A stretch of DNA of 64,000 nucleotides from positions 65,698 to 129,697 of the forward strand of contig JBMNIZ010000008.1 of assembly GCA_050951405.1 (NCBI GenBank), read 5' to 3'. Origin of the DNA: JBMNIZ01 sp050951405 (GTDB taxonomy: Bacteria > Bacillota > DULZ01). Both the position numbers and the translations under genes were made by a program. A model generated the notes under the pieces. The model was not told the DNA's origin. It did no database searches and saw only the letters and a program-made list of their open reading frames with translations. Below are positions 27,312 to 37,326 of the stretch, in pieces (the first letter of the stretch is position 1; each line of letters begins with the position of its first letter).

Positions 27312-30300
27312 GCCTCACCTTCTTTCATTTCCTGTCGGATCCGCTCCATGATCACTTCGTCTTTTTCCTTGGCCAGATCCCGGTAGCGGCAGCCCTCCAA
27401 CAAAATATCAAAACAGCAAAAAGGGGTAAAAGAGCAGTGACTACACGGGGTCTCCGTTCCCAAGCGGTAGGGAGCAATATCGGTAACACCGGAAAAAATC
27501 TCCTCGCTGAGCCGGGCCAGGCGCCGCCTCAAAAACTCTTGCAGCAGGGTCCAGTTTTCCCGGGAAAGAGCCTTTGATCTTTTGCTCAAACTGCCGTCCC
27601 TGTTCAAAGAAGCCGGGATCAAATCGGAGCTCTTCGCGCCTCCCATCAGACCTATTACATGGGGGTCATCCAGGACTATACCTCGCATTTTCAATTTCTT
27701 TTTGATCTTGGCGGCAGCCTCCTCCGGAGCGAGAGGACCGTCTTCCCGGAGGAGGGGCTGCTGAACGGGAAAGTAAAAGACACCACCCGGCTCCACCTTG
27801 TCCACTCCCCACCGCCGCCCGTAGGCCAGGGCCACCGCCAGATAGGTGAGAAGCTGCAGATCCAAGCCGTGATAAAGCTTGGTTAATTCCAAGTCCCGAT
27901 CGCTGCTCTTATAATCAATCACTCTGAGGTAAAGGGAACCTTCTTTTCGAGCCAAATCCAAACGATCGATCCGCCCTCTCAATTGCAAACGCCTTCCCCC
28001 TTTGAGAGAGATCTCCCAAGGGGGCAATCCTTTCTCCAGGCCAAAAGCCAATTCAACAGCCACCGGTCGGAACATCCCCCGGCGGGCATGCTCCGTTAAA
28101 ACTTTCGTGGCTGTTAACAAGGTCTCTCTCAGCACTCCTGTTAAATAGCGGTAACGGGGAGAATTGAGCAGGATTTCATTCTGCAGGCGCGGGATCATTC
28201 TTTCCACTATTTCCGCCACCAATCCCTCCAGTTCCTCATCTCTGAGCTTACCCCAGTCCAAGCCCCTGGACTGGAGCTCTTCCGTAAATTCTTTGAAAAA
28301 CTGATGATAGAACAAACCCGCAGCCCTGGCGTCAAGTCGAAAAATTCTCCTTTCCTCCAAGCCCAATCCATATTGGGCAAAATAGCGAAAGGGACAGGAG
28401 GCAAAGGTTTCCAAACGGGAGACGCTGGACCTAAGGCTGTTGCCGTAAAGTTTTTCCACCAAATCCTCGCTTAGACGCTCCGTTTCATTTCGATAAAACG
28501 GGGCCCTGAGAAAGAGAGCCAAGCCGGGCACTTGCTCCCGGTGATCCAAGAGCCAGCGATACAGCTCCAGGACCAGGGGGGAAAATTCTCTCCCTTTCCT
28601 GGCCTTCTGCAGCTGGCAGGCTGTGAAAGAAAGGACCCGGCCAGGGTCAGTCAGGTAATGGAGAAGCGGAAAGCTGCTCTTTTCCGGCTCCACCGCCAGA
28701 AATCGCAAAGACATATTGGGAAACAACAACCGGAGACGCCCGATCAGAGGAGAGGGCAGCAGGCTTTTTCCCTCCTCCCCGGCTAGGGGATAACTGACCC
28801 AGAGATAATGGGCCGCTCTGGTCAAGGCTATATAAGCCAAATATTCTTCGTGGAGGAGGCGCATTTTGCTGGTAGGAGCCAGTTCCAGGCGGGATCCGGC
28901 CAGCTTTTCTCTTTCCCCGTCGGTAAAAATCTCATCTTCCGACAAGCGGGCGGGAAAACTGCCCTCATTCACTCCCAGAAGAAAAGCCCCTTTGATTTCC
29001 GGTTGACGGGAGCGTTCAATGGAGCCCACCAGCACTTGATCCAGAGCTTGGGGAATTAAACCCAGCTGCAGGGTTTCCAAGCCCGATTCCAGCACCCGGG
29101 CATACTGACCGATGGTTAAGATTTGGTCTCCTAGCGCCTCCACCAATTGATCCAGCACCTGCATCAGGCCGTTCCAAACTTGCAAATGTTCTTCTCCCTC
29201 ATCCAACATTCCCTGTTTCACAGCTTTCCGGCGCCAGCCCTCCAGGCGCCTTGGCACTCCCAGATCCTCTAACAAGCCATAAAGAGCGACGGTCATCTCC
29301 CGGACGGTCAGCTTTTTTCTTCCCGTAACCTGCCGGTGAAAGCTGATCAGATCCGAGCTGGCCCGAACCCGCGCCCGGTGGATCTTTTCCAAATAGACTG
29401 TATCCTGGAGCGTGGCTTCCCTGTCTTCCTCCCAAGAATACTGCCGGGGAAAAGTCCAAGGCTCCGCTTCCAGCCAGTGCCGGCCGCCAATGCCGTTTGC
29501 CAAAACATAATTTTCCAGCAAGTCCACCTCTGCCCGGCTGACAGGAACCAGATCGGTTTTTAAATAACGAAAAACAGATTCATAATGCCATGAACCGGAT
29601 ACGGTCTCTAAAGCGGCCTTCACCAGCTCGATTAAGGGATGGTGATGAACAGGTCGCTTCCGGTCCATAAAATAGGGAATGCCATAATCGGTAAAAACCG
29701 CTGCCAGCAAATCGGCATAATCATCCAGATTGCGGAGAATTACCGCCAAGTCCCGATAGCGGTAACCTTCATCTCGCACCAGGCGCAAAATCTCCCGGGC
29801 TACCCCTTCCGCCTCCACCCGGCGATTGGCGGCGGCCACCAGCTGCAATCCTTGTATTTCTCCCTGCCAAGGGGAACTGGGATTTTCAAAGTTTTTTTCC
29901 AAATAACCCAGGGCGGGATTGGCCAGAAAGCGAAATGCCAGGGAACCGGGACGGTCAAGACAAATGGTGTCCTCCACCGGCACCCGGAGCCGGGCGGCCA
30001 GATCCAAAAATTGCTCATAGGTTTCCCGGGTGGGGTGAAAGAGATCCGTTTCCCGGCACTTTCCCTGCAATTGCCTGCTGTCCAGACACAAGGCCAGATT
30101 AACCTGTCTGCATTGGCAGAGAAGTGCTCCGATCACTTCCATCTCCCGGGGGGTAAAAGCGGAAAAACCGTCAATCCAAACCCGAGCTCCCTGCAGAAAC
30201 GAACAGACCAGGATTTTGCGGGACAAAAGATGGAGATAATCATCGGGATCCAGATAGCGCCCGGACAGGAAGTCCTCGTAAGCCTGATAAATCAGATGCA

Positions 30301-30796
30301 GGTCATGAATTTTATAGCCTAGGGCCGACTGATCCCCAGTTTCTCGGACTAAGCCCTGGTAATACTCAAACAAAGTGTCCGGTAAAATATTGTATTGCTT
30401 GAATTCCGCCAAGGTCTTGGCCAGCTTATGAATAAAGCCCGTCTCTTGCGCGATTTTGTCAAAAAGGAGCAGTTCTTTGCTTTTTTGCAGAAGAAGGGAC
30501 CGGATGGCCATCATTTTCCCCAATTCATCCAGGTAGCGGCGGTGGCCGCCGCCGGTTTCCTGAAATATCAACCAGCCCAACCGGCGGAAACTCAGCACCT
30601 TAGCCCGGATGGTACCGGTGAGATCCGGAGCGGCGATCAAAGCCATTTCCGTTTGAAAACTGGCCTGCTCCGGCACTAAAAAAATCAGGGGCGGCCCCTC
30701 CTTCGGATCCTGCCGCAGAGAATATCTTATTTCTTCCAGGCAGAAACGGGTCTTACCGGTACCTGCCCGGCCCAGGATAAAACGCAATCCCATCAC
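27308..30796 (-). CDS. addB: ATP-dependent helicase/deoxyribonuclease subunit B (AddB)
   Basis: 1,162 residues. AddB recognises Chi and carries a second nuclease domain. Walker A FILGRAGTGKTRFCLEEI at residues 6-23; the inactive-helicase core occupies the middle; the C-terminal nuclease has RLDLARKEG and RVIDYKSSDRD. The iron-sulfur cluster cysteines are seen in FASCPFRYFAQYG and CSHCSFTPFCCFD. ATG overlaps the yhaN stop by 4 bases and the gene overlaps addA by 4 bases, so the complex subunits are co-translated. Confidence 0.95.
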   Translation of the reverse strand: MMGLRFILGRAGTGKTRFCLEEIRYSLRQDPKEGPPLIFLVPEQASFQTEMALIAAPDLTGTIRAKVLSFRRLGWLIFQETGGGHRRYLDELGKMMAIRSLLLQKSKELLLFDKIAQETGFIHKLAKTLAEFKQYNILPDTLFEYYQGLVRETGDQSALGYKIHDLHLIYQAYEDFLSGRYLDPDDYLHLLSRKILVCSFLQGARVWIDGFSAFTPREMEVIGALLCQCRQVNLALCLDSRQLQGKCRETDLFHPTRETYEQFLDLAARLRVPVEDTICLDRPGSLAFRFLANPALGYLEKNFENPSSPWQGEIQGLQLVAAANRRVEAEGVAREILRLVRDEGYRYRDLAVILRNLDDYADLLAAVFTDYGIPYFMDRKRPVHHHPLIELVKAALETVSGSWHYESVFRYLKTDLVPVSRAEVDLLENYVLANGIGGRHWLEAEPWTFPRQYSWEEDREATLQDTVYLEKIHRARVRASSDLISFHRQVTGRKKLTVREMTVALYGLLEDLGVPRRLEGWRRKAVKQGMLDEGEEHLQVWNGLMQVLDQLVEALGDQILTIGQYARVLESGLETLQLGLIPQALDQVLVGSIERSRQPEIKGAFLLGVNEGSFPARLSEDEIFTDGEREKLAGSRLELAPTSKMRLLHEEYLAYIALTRAAHYLWVSYPLAGEEGKSLLPSPLIGRLRLLFPNMSLRFLAVEPEKSSFPLLHYLTDPGRVLSFTACQLQKARKGREFSPLVLELYRWLLDHREQVPGLALFLRAPFYRNETERLSEDLVEKLYGNSLRSSVSRLETFASCPFRYFAQYGLGLEERRIFRLDARAAGLFYHQFFKEFTEELQSRGLDWGKLRDEELEGLVAEIVERMIPRLQNEILLNSPRYRYLTGVLRETLLTATKVLTEHARRGMFRPVAVELAFGLEKGLPPWEISLKGGRRLQLRGRIDRLDLARKEGSLYLRVIDYKSSDRDLELTKLYHGLDLQLLTYLAVALAYGRRWGVDKVEPGGVFYFPVQQPLLREDGPLAPEEAAAKIKKKLKMRGIVLDDPHVIGLMGGAKSSDLIPASLNRDGSLSKRSKALSRENWTLLQEFLRRRLARLSEEIFSGVTDIAPYRLGTETPCSHCSFTPFCCFDILLEGCRYRDLAKEKDEVIMERIRQEMKEGEA

Positions 30797-33700
30797 AGCA
30801 CCTTCCCTATCCGCAAATGCACCGGCGCACCCCAGGGGAGAAAATCTTCCCGGTGGGACAGGAAAATGATCTGGCGTTCTCTGGCAATTTCCTGCAGCGT
30901 CTCGCCCACCCGGGCCAGCCGTCGGGCATCAAAGTTGTGAAAAGGATCATCAAAGATCAAGGGGAGATTGATTTCCCCGGACAGAAGAGAGGCTATGGCC
31001 AGACGGAGGGACAGATAAAGTTGATCCCTGGCTCCCTGGCTCAGCTGGCTGACCAGGCATTTTTTCCCCCCGTGAACAATCTTGATCAGAAAGTCCTCCC
31101 CAATTTCCACCCGGCGGCTTTGGTTGCCGGTAAAACGGCGGAAATAAGCGGTCACTTCCCTGTTCAGATGTTCCCGGTAGGAAAGATGGTACTCATCTAC
31201 GGCTGCCTCCAGCTCCCGGTAAGCCAAAGCCAGGGCCCGGCTTTCCAATTCCAGGCTATTCTTTTCTTCTTCCAGTTCTTTTATTTCCAGTTCTGCAGCT
31301 GCCAGATTTAGGGGTTGCATCCCTTCCAGGCGTGCCTGTTCTTTCAAAACCCGCCTGAGTTCTTCTTCCCTATCCTCCCTTTCCCTGGCCAATTTCTCCC
31401 GGGCCTGGGCCAAAGACCGGAATTCATTTTCCAGCTCTGCTGGTGCAAAAGCGCCCCGGTGATCGGGCAAACCGGGGTGTTCTCTGGTCAATTCCTCCAA
31501 CTGGTGCCAAATATGCCTGGCTTCATTTTCTGTATCCAAGAGCTTCAGCGCCAGCTCCTCCTGGTTTTCCACCTGAAGACCATCCAGCAATGCCTGGAGC
31601 GCACCCTGAATACCGATTAGCTCCTGCCGTTTTTCCTCATAAGATTGCAGCCTTTGTAAAGCCGTCGCCGCTTCTCCTCCGGCAGGCTCCAGATATTCTT
31701 TCAGCCCCAGGCGCTTTTCCTCCAGGGCAGCTGCCAGCTCCTCAAGTTCCTCTTTCAGCTTCTTCTTTTTATTTGCCAACCTTTCCCCGGCATGCTGCAG
31801 CCGGAGAAGATTTTCCCTGGCCTCTTGATAAGCCTCCTCCAGTTCACGCAGGTATTCCGGATTCGTATTGGCATCAAAAGGGCTTATTGCCGCTTCCAGC
31901 CGAGAAAGCTGCTCCTCTATCCTCTCCAGGGGGGTGAGATCAGCTCCGTCTCGCTCTTCCAATTCGGCTTTTTTGGCCTGGAGAGCCGCCAAGCGGGATT
32001 GACAATCCTCCCAAGCCGCAGCGCTGGCTGTGATCTCTTCCCACCAAGTTTCCTCCTTCTTTTCCAGCCAGCCCATTAAATCTTCCACCGATTTCCCTTC
32101 TTCGCCCAGAAGCCGCCACAAGCGGCGGGGAGTCTCCCAGGAACTCTTCAAATTTACTGCAGGCGCTTTTTCCAGCTCGGCGGCAGCCAAGCCGTACTCC
32201 TCTCGGGACAGCCTTTCCAGATTTTCCTGGAGGCGATTCTTCTGGGCAATCAATTCCCGGTATTCCTCATAGGCCTGGGAAACAGCTGCTCCGAATACTT
32301 CCGTAAATGGCTGCGTCAAAGCATGGAAATTCTCCAAGGCTTTCTCCGCTTCTTCCGCCTGTCTCTTCAGCTTTTCCAGTTCTTCCGGGGAGGGGAGCTC
32401 TTGCGCCATCTCTTTCAACTTATTCTCCTGATTGGCACGGAGGCTGAACCGGTGCTGCAATACTCCCAACTCCGCTTCCCCGGCACCGGCCCGGGAGCCG
32501 AGGCGGGCATCTATTTCCGCCAGCTCTTTCTCCAAAAGATCTATCCCGGTTTCCGGCGCACCATCCTTTTTTGCTCTGCTTAAAAAACTGCCCAGGACCC
32601 AGCCGGCAATTCCGCCCAGAAGAGCGGCTAAAACCGAGTAAAGTAAATTCCGGCCCAGGGCCCAGCCAAAGCCGGCCAGCAGGCATCCCCCTATCCCCGC
32701 CAGAAGCAAGGGCAGAAGGAATATTCTCGGAGCCGGATCTGTCTCCCTCTGCCGGCGCCGGCGCTCTTCCAGCAGCGATAATTTCCTCTCTATATCTTCC
32801 TCTTTCAATCCTGCCAGGTCACCGTATTCATTTTGGAACTGCTCCTCCATTCCCCGGTAGGCGGCCAGCAATTCTTCGGCTTTCTCCCGGGCCAGCTTTT
32901 TCTCCCGGCAATCCATCTCCAGTTCCAGCTTCCGGGAGGTATAGGAAGAAATTGCCTCCTCTTCCTCCGCACCCAGTTGGGCAAAAAGCCCAAAGGGGCC
33001 CGATATTTTCTCCTGGATCAACTGGAGCTCTTTCTGCCAGAGTTGAAATTGTCGCCATTTTTCTCCGGGTTCCGGCTGGGCCTGCCGCCACATCCCCAAT
33101 AATGCTGCCGGATTATGGCCCAGGATCATCCAGTCAGGCATCTGCAGAAGCTGTTCTTCAATTTCTTTTTCCTCCCGGCTGACGGCATCCAGCTTGTCTG
33201 TCAATTCTTTTTTCGCCAGGGACAGCCTCTGAAATTCCTGAAAATCCGCTAAAAGACGGGGATTGGTCTGAAAAGGAAAAAATTCCTCCTGGAGGCGGGC
33301 TGTCAAGGAGGCAATTTCCGCTGCCAGCTCTTCCAATTCCCGTTCTATTTCCTTTTGCTCCTTTTCCAGGCGGGCTTTTTCTTCTTCTCGGCGAATCAGG
33401 GCCTCCAGTTCAGCGGACAAATCTTCGGGCCTATTTTCCAGTTCCGGATAATCACGCCGCAGTTTCTCCTGGCCTTTTTCCAGCTTCGTCATGATTTCCC
33501 GGACCTTCTCCCGGGCCTGTCCCAATTCCATTTGTTTTTTCACCGTCTCCCGGTAACGGCTCTGCAAAAAGCGCCAACGGTCCCAAGCCCGATAAAGGCT
33601 GTCTTTTTCTTCCCATTCTTTCCGCAAGTCTTTGATCTTGTCCTCCAGTTCCCGGGCTCTAATCAGCAGTTTTTGTAAATTATCCGCTCCTTCCCGGCTT

Positions 33701-34389
33701 TCCTCCCAGGCCTGACGCAATTCTTCCAGGCGGCCCTTCAGCAGCTCCAACGCTCCGTCCAACCGGCCGTCCCGATCGGTTATGCCCAGGCTTCCGGTAT
33801 AACGGGTTAATTTTTTGGCCTCTTCCTGTAGCTTTTCCAAAGCTGCCCGGTAATGCCCCCCGGAACCGGAGAGGAGGGATTGAACTTCTTCATCCAGCTG
33901 CTCTGTTTCCGGCAGGGGCTGGTTTAAACAAAAGGTGGCAGAAAAGAGGTCCCGGGAACTCAAACCGATCAGATGCCGCAGTTTTCCTTCGTACTCCAAG
34001 TTAGGGCGTCGGGCAGAAGGATTGTGCATACCGGACAGTTCCTCCCGCCAGCGGCCATTTTCTTTCATCTGCAAATAAAAGCGGTTATCTGCAAAAAGTC
34101 GCTTGAGTTTATAAACAACTCCCCTGGAGCAAAACTCCAGTTCTCCTTCAAAGGCAGCGGCACCATCCCAGTTCCGAAATCGGCTATCACCGAATTTGCC
34201 AGGATCCGAACTGGCCGGCAGCCCAAAGAGGATAGCTTGCAGCCCGGCTATTAAAGTGGTCTTTCCTCTTTCATTGGGAGCTACAAGAACGTTAAGTCCT
34301 TCCTGAAACTCCACCGTCACCGGCTCTTTATACGCTCCAAAGCCTGCAAGCCTTAGTTTTTTCCAAGTTACCTCAGACACTTCTTCCAT
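30793..34389 (-). CDS. yhaN: YhaN-like SMC-family ATPase with a central membrane hairpin
   Basis: 1,198 residues. An SbcC-type ATPase: Walker A in APNERGKTTLIAGLQ at residues 37-51, long Glu/Lys/Leu coiled coils on both sides, signature SQLSQGARDQLYLSLRLA and Walker B LPLIFDDPFHNFD near the C-terminus. The middle (about residues 560-620) has two hydrophobic segments, which is a feature of YhaN and would tether it to the membrane. It is paired with the YhaO nuclease (17-base overlap). In Bacillus yhaO-yhaM-yhaN belong to the DNA-repair regulon; here they are fused to addBA in one run. Confidence 0.88.
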   Translation of the reverse strand: MEEVSEVTWKKLRLAGFGAYKEPVTVEFQEGLNVLVAPNERGKTTLIAGLQAILFGLPASSDPGKFGDSRFRNWDGAAAFEGELEFCSRGVVYKLKRLFADNRFYLQMKENGRWREELSGMHNPSARRPNLEYEGKLRHLIGLSSRDLFSATFCLNQPLPETEQLDEEVQSLLSGSGGHYRAALEKLQEEAKKLTRYTGSLGITDRDGRLDGALELLKGRLEELRQAWEESREGADNLQKLLIRARELEDKIKDLRKEWEEKDSLYRAWDRWRFLQSRYRETVKKQMELGQAREKVREIMTKLEKGQEKLRRDYPELENRPEDLSAELEALIRREEEKARLEKEQKEIERELEELAAEIASLTARLQEEFFPFQTNPRLLADFQEFQRLSLAKKELTDKLDAVSREEKEIEEQLLQMPDWMILGHNPAALLGMWRQAQPEPGEKWRQFQLWQKELQLIQEKISGPFGLFAQLGAEEEEAISSYTSRKLELEMDCREKKLAREKAEELLAAYRGMEEQFQNEYGDLAGLKEEDIERKLSLLEERRRRQRETDPAPRIFLLPLLLAGIGGCLLAGFGWALGRNLLYSVLAALLGGIAGWVLGSFLSRAKKDGAPETGIDLLEKELAEIDARLGSRAGAGEAELGVLQHRFSLRANQENKLKEMAQELPSPEELEKLKRQAEEAEKALENFHALTQPFTEVFGAAVSQAYEEYRELIAQKNRLQENLERLSREEYGLAAAELEKAPAVNLKSSWETPRRLWRLLGEEGKSVEDLMGWLEKKEETWWEEITASAAAWEDCQSRLAALQAKKAELEERDGADLTPLERIEEQLSRLEAAISPFDANTNPEYLRELEEAYQEARENLLRLQHAGERLANKKKKLKEELEELAAALEEKRLGLKEYLEPAGGEAATALQRLQSYEEKRQELIGIQGALQALLDGLQVENQEELALKLLDTENEARHIWHQLEELTREHPGLPDHRGAFAPAELENEFRSLAQAREKLAREREDREEELRRVLKEQARLEGMQPLNLAAAELEIKELEEEKNSLELESRALALAYRELEAAVDEYHLSYREHLNREVTAYFRRFTGNQSRRVEIGEDFLIKIVHGGKKCLVSQLSQGARDQLYLSLRLAIASLLSGEINLPLIFDDPFHNFDARRLARVGETLQEIARERQIIFLSHREDFLPWGAPVHLRIGKVL

Positions 34390-35503
34390 CTCCTCTTAGA
34401 GCAAGCAGTCCCTTGGTTAAGGCCCGGTGCAAAAGACGACGTTCTCCTTCATCTCCGGCCTCTTGCAGGCGAGCGAGAATTCTGCGCAAAAAGATGCCGG
34501 TAATGGTGGGTTCCTCCGCCAGGCGCTCCAGGCTTTCCCGGGAATACTCCACGGATTCGTCCTTTACTTCCAGGTAGTAAAAATAAGGGGCCAGCCGGGC
34601 TTCCATTTCTTCCCCGTTCAACGGAAAGCTGGCCAGCCCGGTCAGGCGCAGTTCCAAAAGCTGCCGGGGATCAGACCGGGACATCAGCATTTCCGCCAAT
34701 TCCTCGGCGTCTGCCGCCAGCCCCACATCCACTGTTTCACTGCGAAAATTTCTTATTTCCACCGGTACGATCTCCGTCCTGGGTTCAGGGCGGGAAAAAT
34801 CCACCACCAGAAAACTGCCCTCCCCCGGATCATGAAATCCCTTTCCATAAACTATCCCCGGATACATGGCCAGCCCTGCTCCCAGTTGATAGCTCTGACG
34901 GCGATGAAAATGCCCTAAAGCCACATAGTGATAGCCGGCTTGGGCCAGCCCTTTAGGATCCAAAGGCAAACTCCGTTCTCCCCCATCCCGGCCGTAAGAA
35001 CCGTGAAAGACTGCCAGATGAAAGCCGGCTGCTTCCTCTCGAGGAAATGCGGTCAAAGGAGATAGGGATCCGGTGATCCCTCCCGTGTAAGCCATACTGT
35101 AAACATAACAGGCGGTTCCCCTGAGAGAGAATGTACCCACCAGCCGGGGCTGGGGATTGGTGACCAAAAGACCCGGCCAGCGCTCTTTTTCCTGGCGGTA
35201 AACGGAATCATGGTAGGTGATTTCATCATGATTGCCGGGCACCGTAATCAGGTGAATGCCCGCTTCTTCCAGCCTTGCCAAGTCCCTGATCACCCTTTCC
35301 GTCAATTCCCGAGGAGGGCGGTGGGTTTCGAACAAATCCCCGGCGACGATGACCAGATCAATAGCGGCTTTTTCATCCAGGGCATAATCCACCGCCCAGC
35401 CCAAAAGCCGGTCTCTTTCCTTTTGTACCTCCTCCTGTTTTTCCGGCGGCAGGAAGGATGGGCGCCAGCCCAGATGTAAATCAGCCAGGTGTAAAATGCG
35501 CAT
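34373..35503 (-). CDS. yhaO: YhaO-like SbcD-family metallophosphoesterase
   Basis: About 376 residues. The calcineurin-like fold is clear: RILHLADLHLGWRPS at the start, AGDLFE, VPGNHDE, then VALGHFHRRQ further on, the conserved metal-binding set of Mre11/SbcD nucleases. The frame extends 17 codons upstream, but ATG 35503 places the metal motif at the N-terminus as in relatives. Partner of the YhaN ATPase. Expected to be a Mn-dependent nuclease acting on DNA ends or hairpins. Confidence 0.9.
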   Translation of the reverse strand: MRILHLADLHLGWRPSFLPPEKQEEVQKERDRLLGWAVDYALDEKAAIDLVIVAGDLFETHRPPRELTERVIRDLARLEEAGIHLITVPGNHDEITYHDSVYRQEKERWPGLLVTNPQPRLVGTFSLRGTACYVYSMAYTGGITGSLSPLTAFPREEAAGFHLAVFHGSYGRDGGERSLPLDPKGLAQAGYHYVALGHFHRRQSYQLGAGLAMYPGIVYGKGFHDPGEGSFLVVDFSRPEPRTEIVPVEIRNFRSETVDVGLAADAEELAEMLMSRSDPRQLLELRLTGLASFPLNGEEMEARLAPYFYYLEVKDESVEYSRESLERLAEEPTITGIFLRRILARLQEAGDEGERRLLHRALTKGLLALRGDGRSV

Positions 35504-35563
35504 CTCATTCACCGCTTTCCTCATCTTCTTGGACCAGTTAGCTCTTTCCCACATCCGTCCGTT

Positions 35564-36508
35564 TTAGCCGGTAAAGATATATCGCTCCAGCTGCCTGTTG
35601 TAAGGAGTCCAGTTCCCCTCCCCAGGCGTAGCTTCTCTGGCCCGCCTAAATTTATCCATTTCCGCATCCAGCAGATCAGCTTGATGCAAAATGGCCGCTT
35701 CCAAAAATTTGGGTTTTTTGGGAGACTGCCATTCGTATTTGCCATGGTGACTCACAATCATGTGCAGGAGCTTTAAACGAAGACTGTCGGGGAAACCGGT
35801 AATTTTGCGCAAACGCTGGTGAACCAAATCCACACCCATGACAATATGTCCCAGGAGACGGCCGGCATCGGTATAGTCAATGGCATACTGATAGTCAAAC
35901 TCGTAGATTTTACCAATATCGTGAAAAAGCGCCCCGGTGAAAAGAAGGTCCTGGTCAACCTCCGGATAAGCCGCGGCAATACCCCGGCAGAGGCGCAAAA
36001 CATTGAGGGTGTGCTCTAAAAGACCACCCAGATAAGACTGGTGATGGACCTTGGCAGCGGGCGCCCGGCAAAAAGCTTCCACCAGTTTTTCATCCTGCAA
36101 AAAGTCCTCCACCAGTTCCTTGAGATAGGGATTCTGTACCGTTTCCACAATTGCTTTCAGCTCGGACCATAACTCCTGCACATCATAAGGGGTTGACGGT
36201 AAAAACTGGGTAATATCCACTTTGGCCGGATCCAAAACTTTTAGCTTGTCAATGGTGATCTGCAGCCTTTGATTATATGAGCCAACCTGCCCCAAAATAG
36301 CAATAAAGTCGTTGACTTTCAAACTCACCGCTATTTCCTCGGCCCGGTCCCAGACTTTGGCCTCGATTTCTCCGCTTTTATCGCCCAGGGTCAAGGAAAG
36401 AAATTTCCCCTGTTTCTCACGAAAATTATACAAATCCTTGCGGCGTATCTGGAAAATGCTGCGCAGGACCTGCCCCTCTACCAAATCCGCTACGAATACT
36501 TTCGTCAC
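35564..36508 (-). CDS. yhaM: 3'-5' exoribonuclease YhaM-like (OB fold plus HD domain)
   Basis: About 314 residues from GTG 36508, which has AAAGGAGG 7 bases upstream. Residues 10-100 form an OB fold (SLTLGDKSGEIEAKVWDRAEE). Residues 140-310 carry an HD domain with the metal motif in GGLLEHTLNVLRLC, LFHDIGKIYEF and HMIVSHHGKYEW. YhaM is a 3'-5' exonuclease on RNA and single-stranded DNA. First gene of the yhaM-yhaO-yhaN-addB-addA run. Confidence 0.92.
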   Translation of the reverse strand: MTKVFVADLVEGQVLRSIFQIRRKDLYNFREKQGKFLSLTLGDKSGEIEAKVWDRAEEIAVSLKVNDFIAILGQVGSYNQRLQITIDKLKVLDPAKVDITQFLPSTPYDVQELWSELKAIVETVQNPYLKELVEDFLQDEKLVEAFCRAPAAKVHHQSYLGGLLEHTLNVLRLCRGIAAAYPEVDQDLLFTGALFHDIGKIYEFDYQYAIDYTDAGRLLGHIVMGVDLVHQRLRKITGFPDSLRLKLLHMIVSHHGKYEWQSPKKPKFLEAAILHQADLLDAEMDKFRRAREATPGEGNWTPYNRQLERYIFTG

Positions 36509-36770
36509 TGGCGAACCTCCTTTAATCAGTCTGCCGAGTCTCTCTTCCTTTCCAGCTTGACAAATCTTTTTCATAGTTCGCATTTTTCCGGGAAGAATCC
36601 TCCCTGCCTCGGGAAATTATCGTCTGCCGGGTACCGGGCGGGCACAAACCCGTCCCTCCCCTTTTTCCAGCCGGGAAGCTGGAGGCTTGCTGCCGGAATT
36701 TGTAGCAGTTGTCTCCCTGGAATAATAAGCTATAGCAAGAGAATTTCCTGCTGCAAAGGAGGGTGAAGAC

Positions 36771-36983
36771 ATGGCAGGCCAAGCGGAGATTAACAATTTC
36801 CTACGCAGCCTCAAGCCTTTCGTTAATCGGGAAGGAGTTGCGGCCCTGGAGACCCTGGAGAACTTTTTCGAGCTGCTTGACGACCCGAAAGTACAGTCCT
36901 TCGCTCATAACGTCCGCACTTTCACCAGCATGATGAGGGAAAAGACAAAAAGGGAAAAAGCGGAGAGCACCGGGAATTTTTAA
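36771..36983 (+). CDS. Small protein of unknown function (70 residues)
   Basis: 70 residues, starting at ATG 36771 after an excellent AAAGGAGGGTG ribosome site, which supports real translation. The protein is helical and charged (VAALETLENFFELLDDPKV, then a C-terminal REKTKREKAES), with no signal peptide or cysteines. I do not recognise a family. It is divergent from yhaM, about 260 bases away. The 150 bases after it contain no further gene until the TGA-containing ORF. Confidence 0.65.
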   Translation: MAGQAEINNFLRSLKPFVNREGVAALETLENFFELLDDPKVQSFAHNVRTFTSMMREKTKREKAESTGNF

Positions 36984-37139
36984 AAAATGTTCCCAGCTTT
37001 TGTTTCCTGGACAAATCCATGCCCCTGTCCGAGAGAAGAATAATCGGAACCTATATTTATTAAAGAGAATAATTCTGGTCCTTTTGAGGAAAAATGTAAA
37101 ACACCGTTCAGAAAATATCAAGCCGGGAGGGCAATAAAA

Positions 37140-37298
37140 ATGGCCAAAAAATGCAGTTTTTCCAGCTGCCGCTGGTTTGGTGGGGACCCGGAAAAAGAGC
37201 TGCTCAAAGACGGTGGAGGCTGACTCCATCCCAACAGCGCTGGATGCGATCCCACCAAATTGACCAAAACCGGCAGACCCGCCTGCTATATGCGCTAA
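37140..37298 (+). CDS. Small Cys-rich ORF interrupted by an in-frame TGA (selenocysteine candidate or broken gene)
   Basis: An ORF starting at ATG 37140, with GGGAGG 9 bases upstream, runs 27 codons to an in-frame TGA (37221-37223) and then 24 more codons to TAA (37296-37298). The part before TGA has a CxxxxC motif (MAKKCSFSSCRWFGG); the part after keeps cysteines and a conserved look (HPNSAGCDP, then TKTGRPACYMR) and GC-rich third codon positions. This suggests one 52-codon gene in which TGA replaces a Cys-like residue. It could be a selenoprotein, a nonsense mutation or a sequencing error. A weak stem (CATCC / GGATG, 37227-37246) follows the TGA, but I see no convincing bacterial SECIS. Confidence 0.45.
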
Positions 37299-37326
37299 TT
37301 CAACTTTTGCCAGGCAGCTCTGACAG

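Noticed and set aside
36600..36670. Possible T-box or other riboswitch from the GGTACC and GC-rich repeats
   Set aside because: Lacks the T-box consensus and there is no aminoacyl or amino acid gene downstream.
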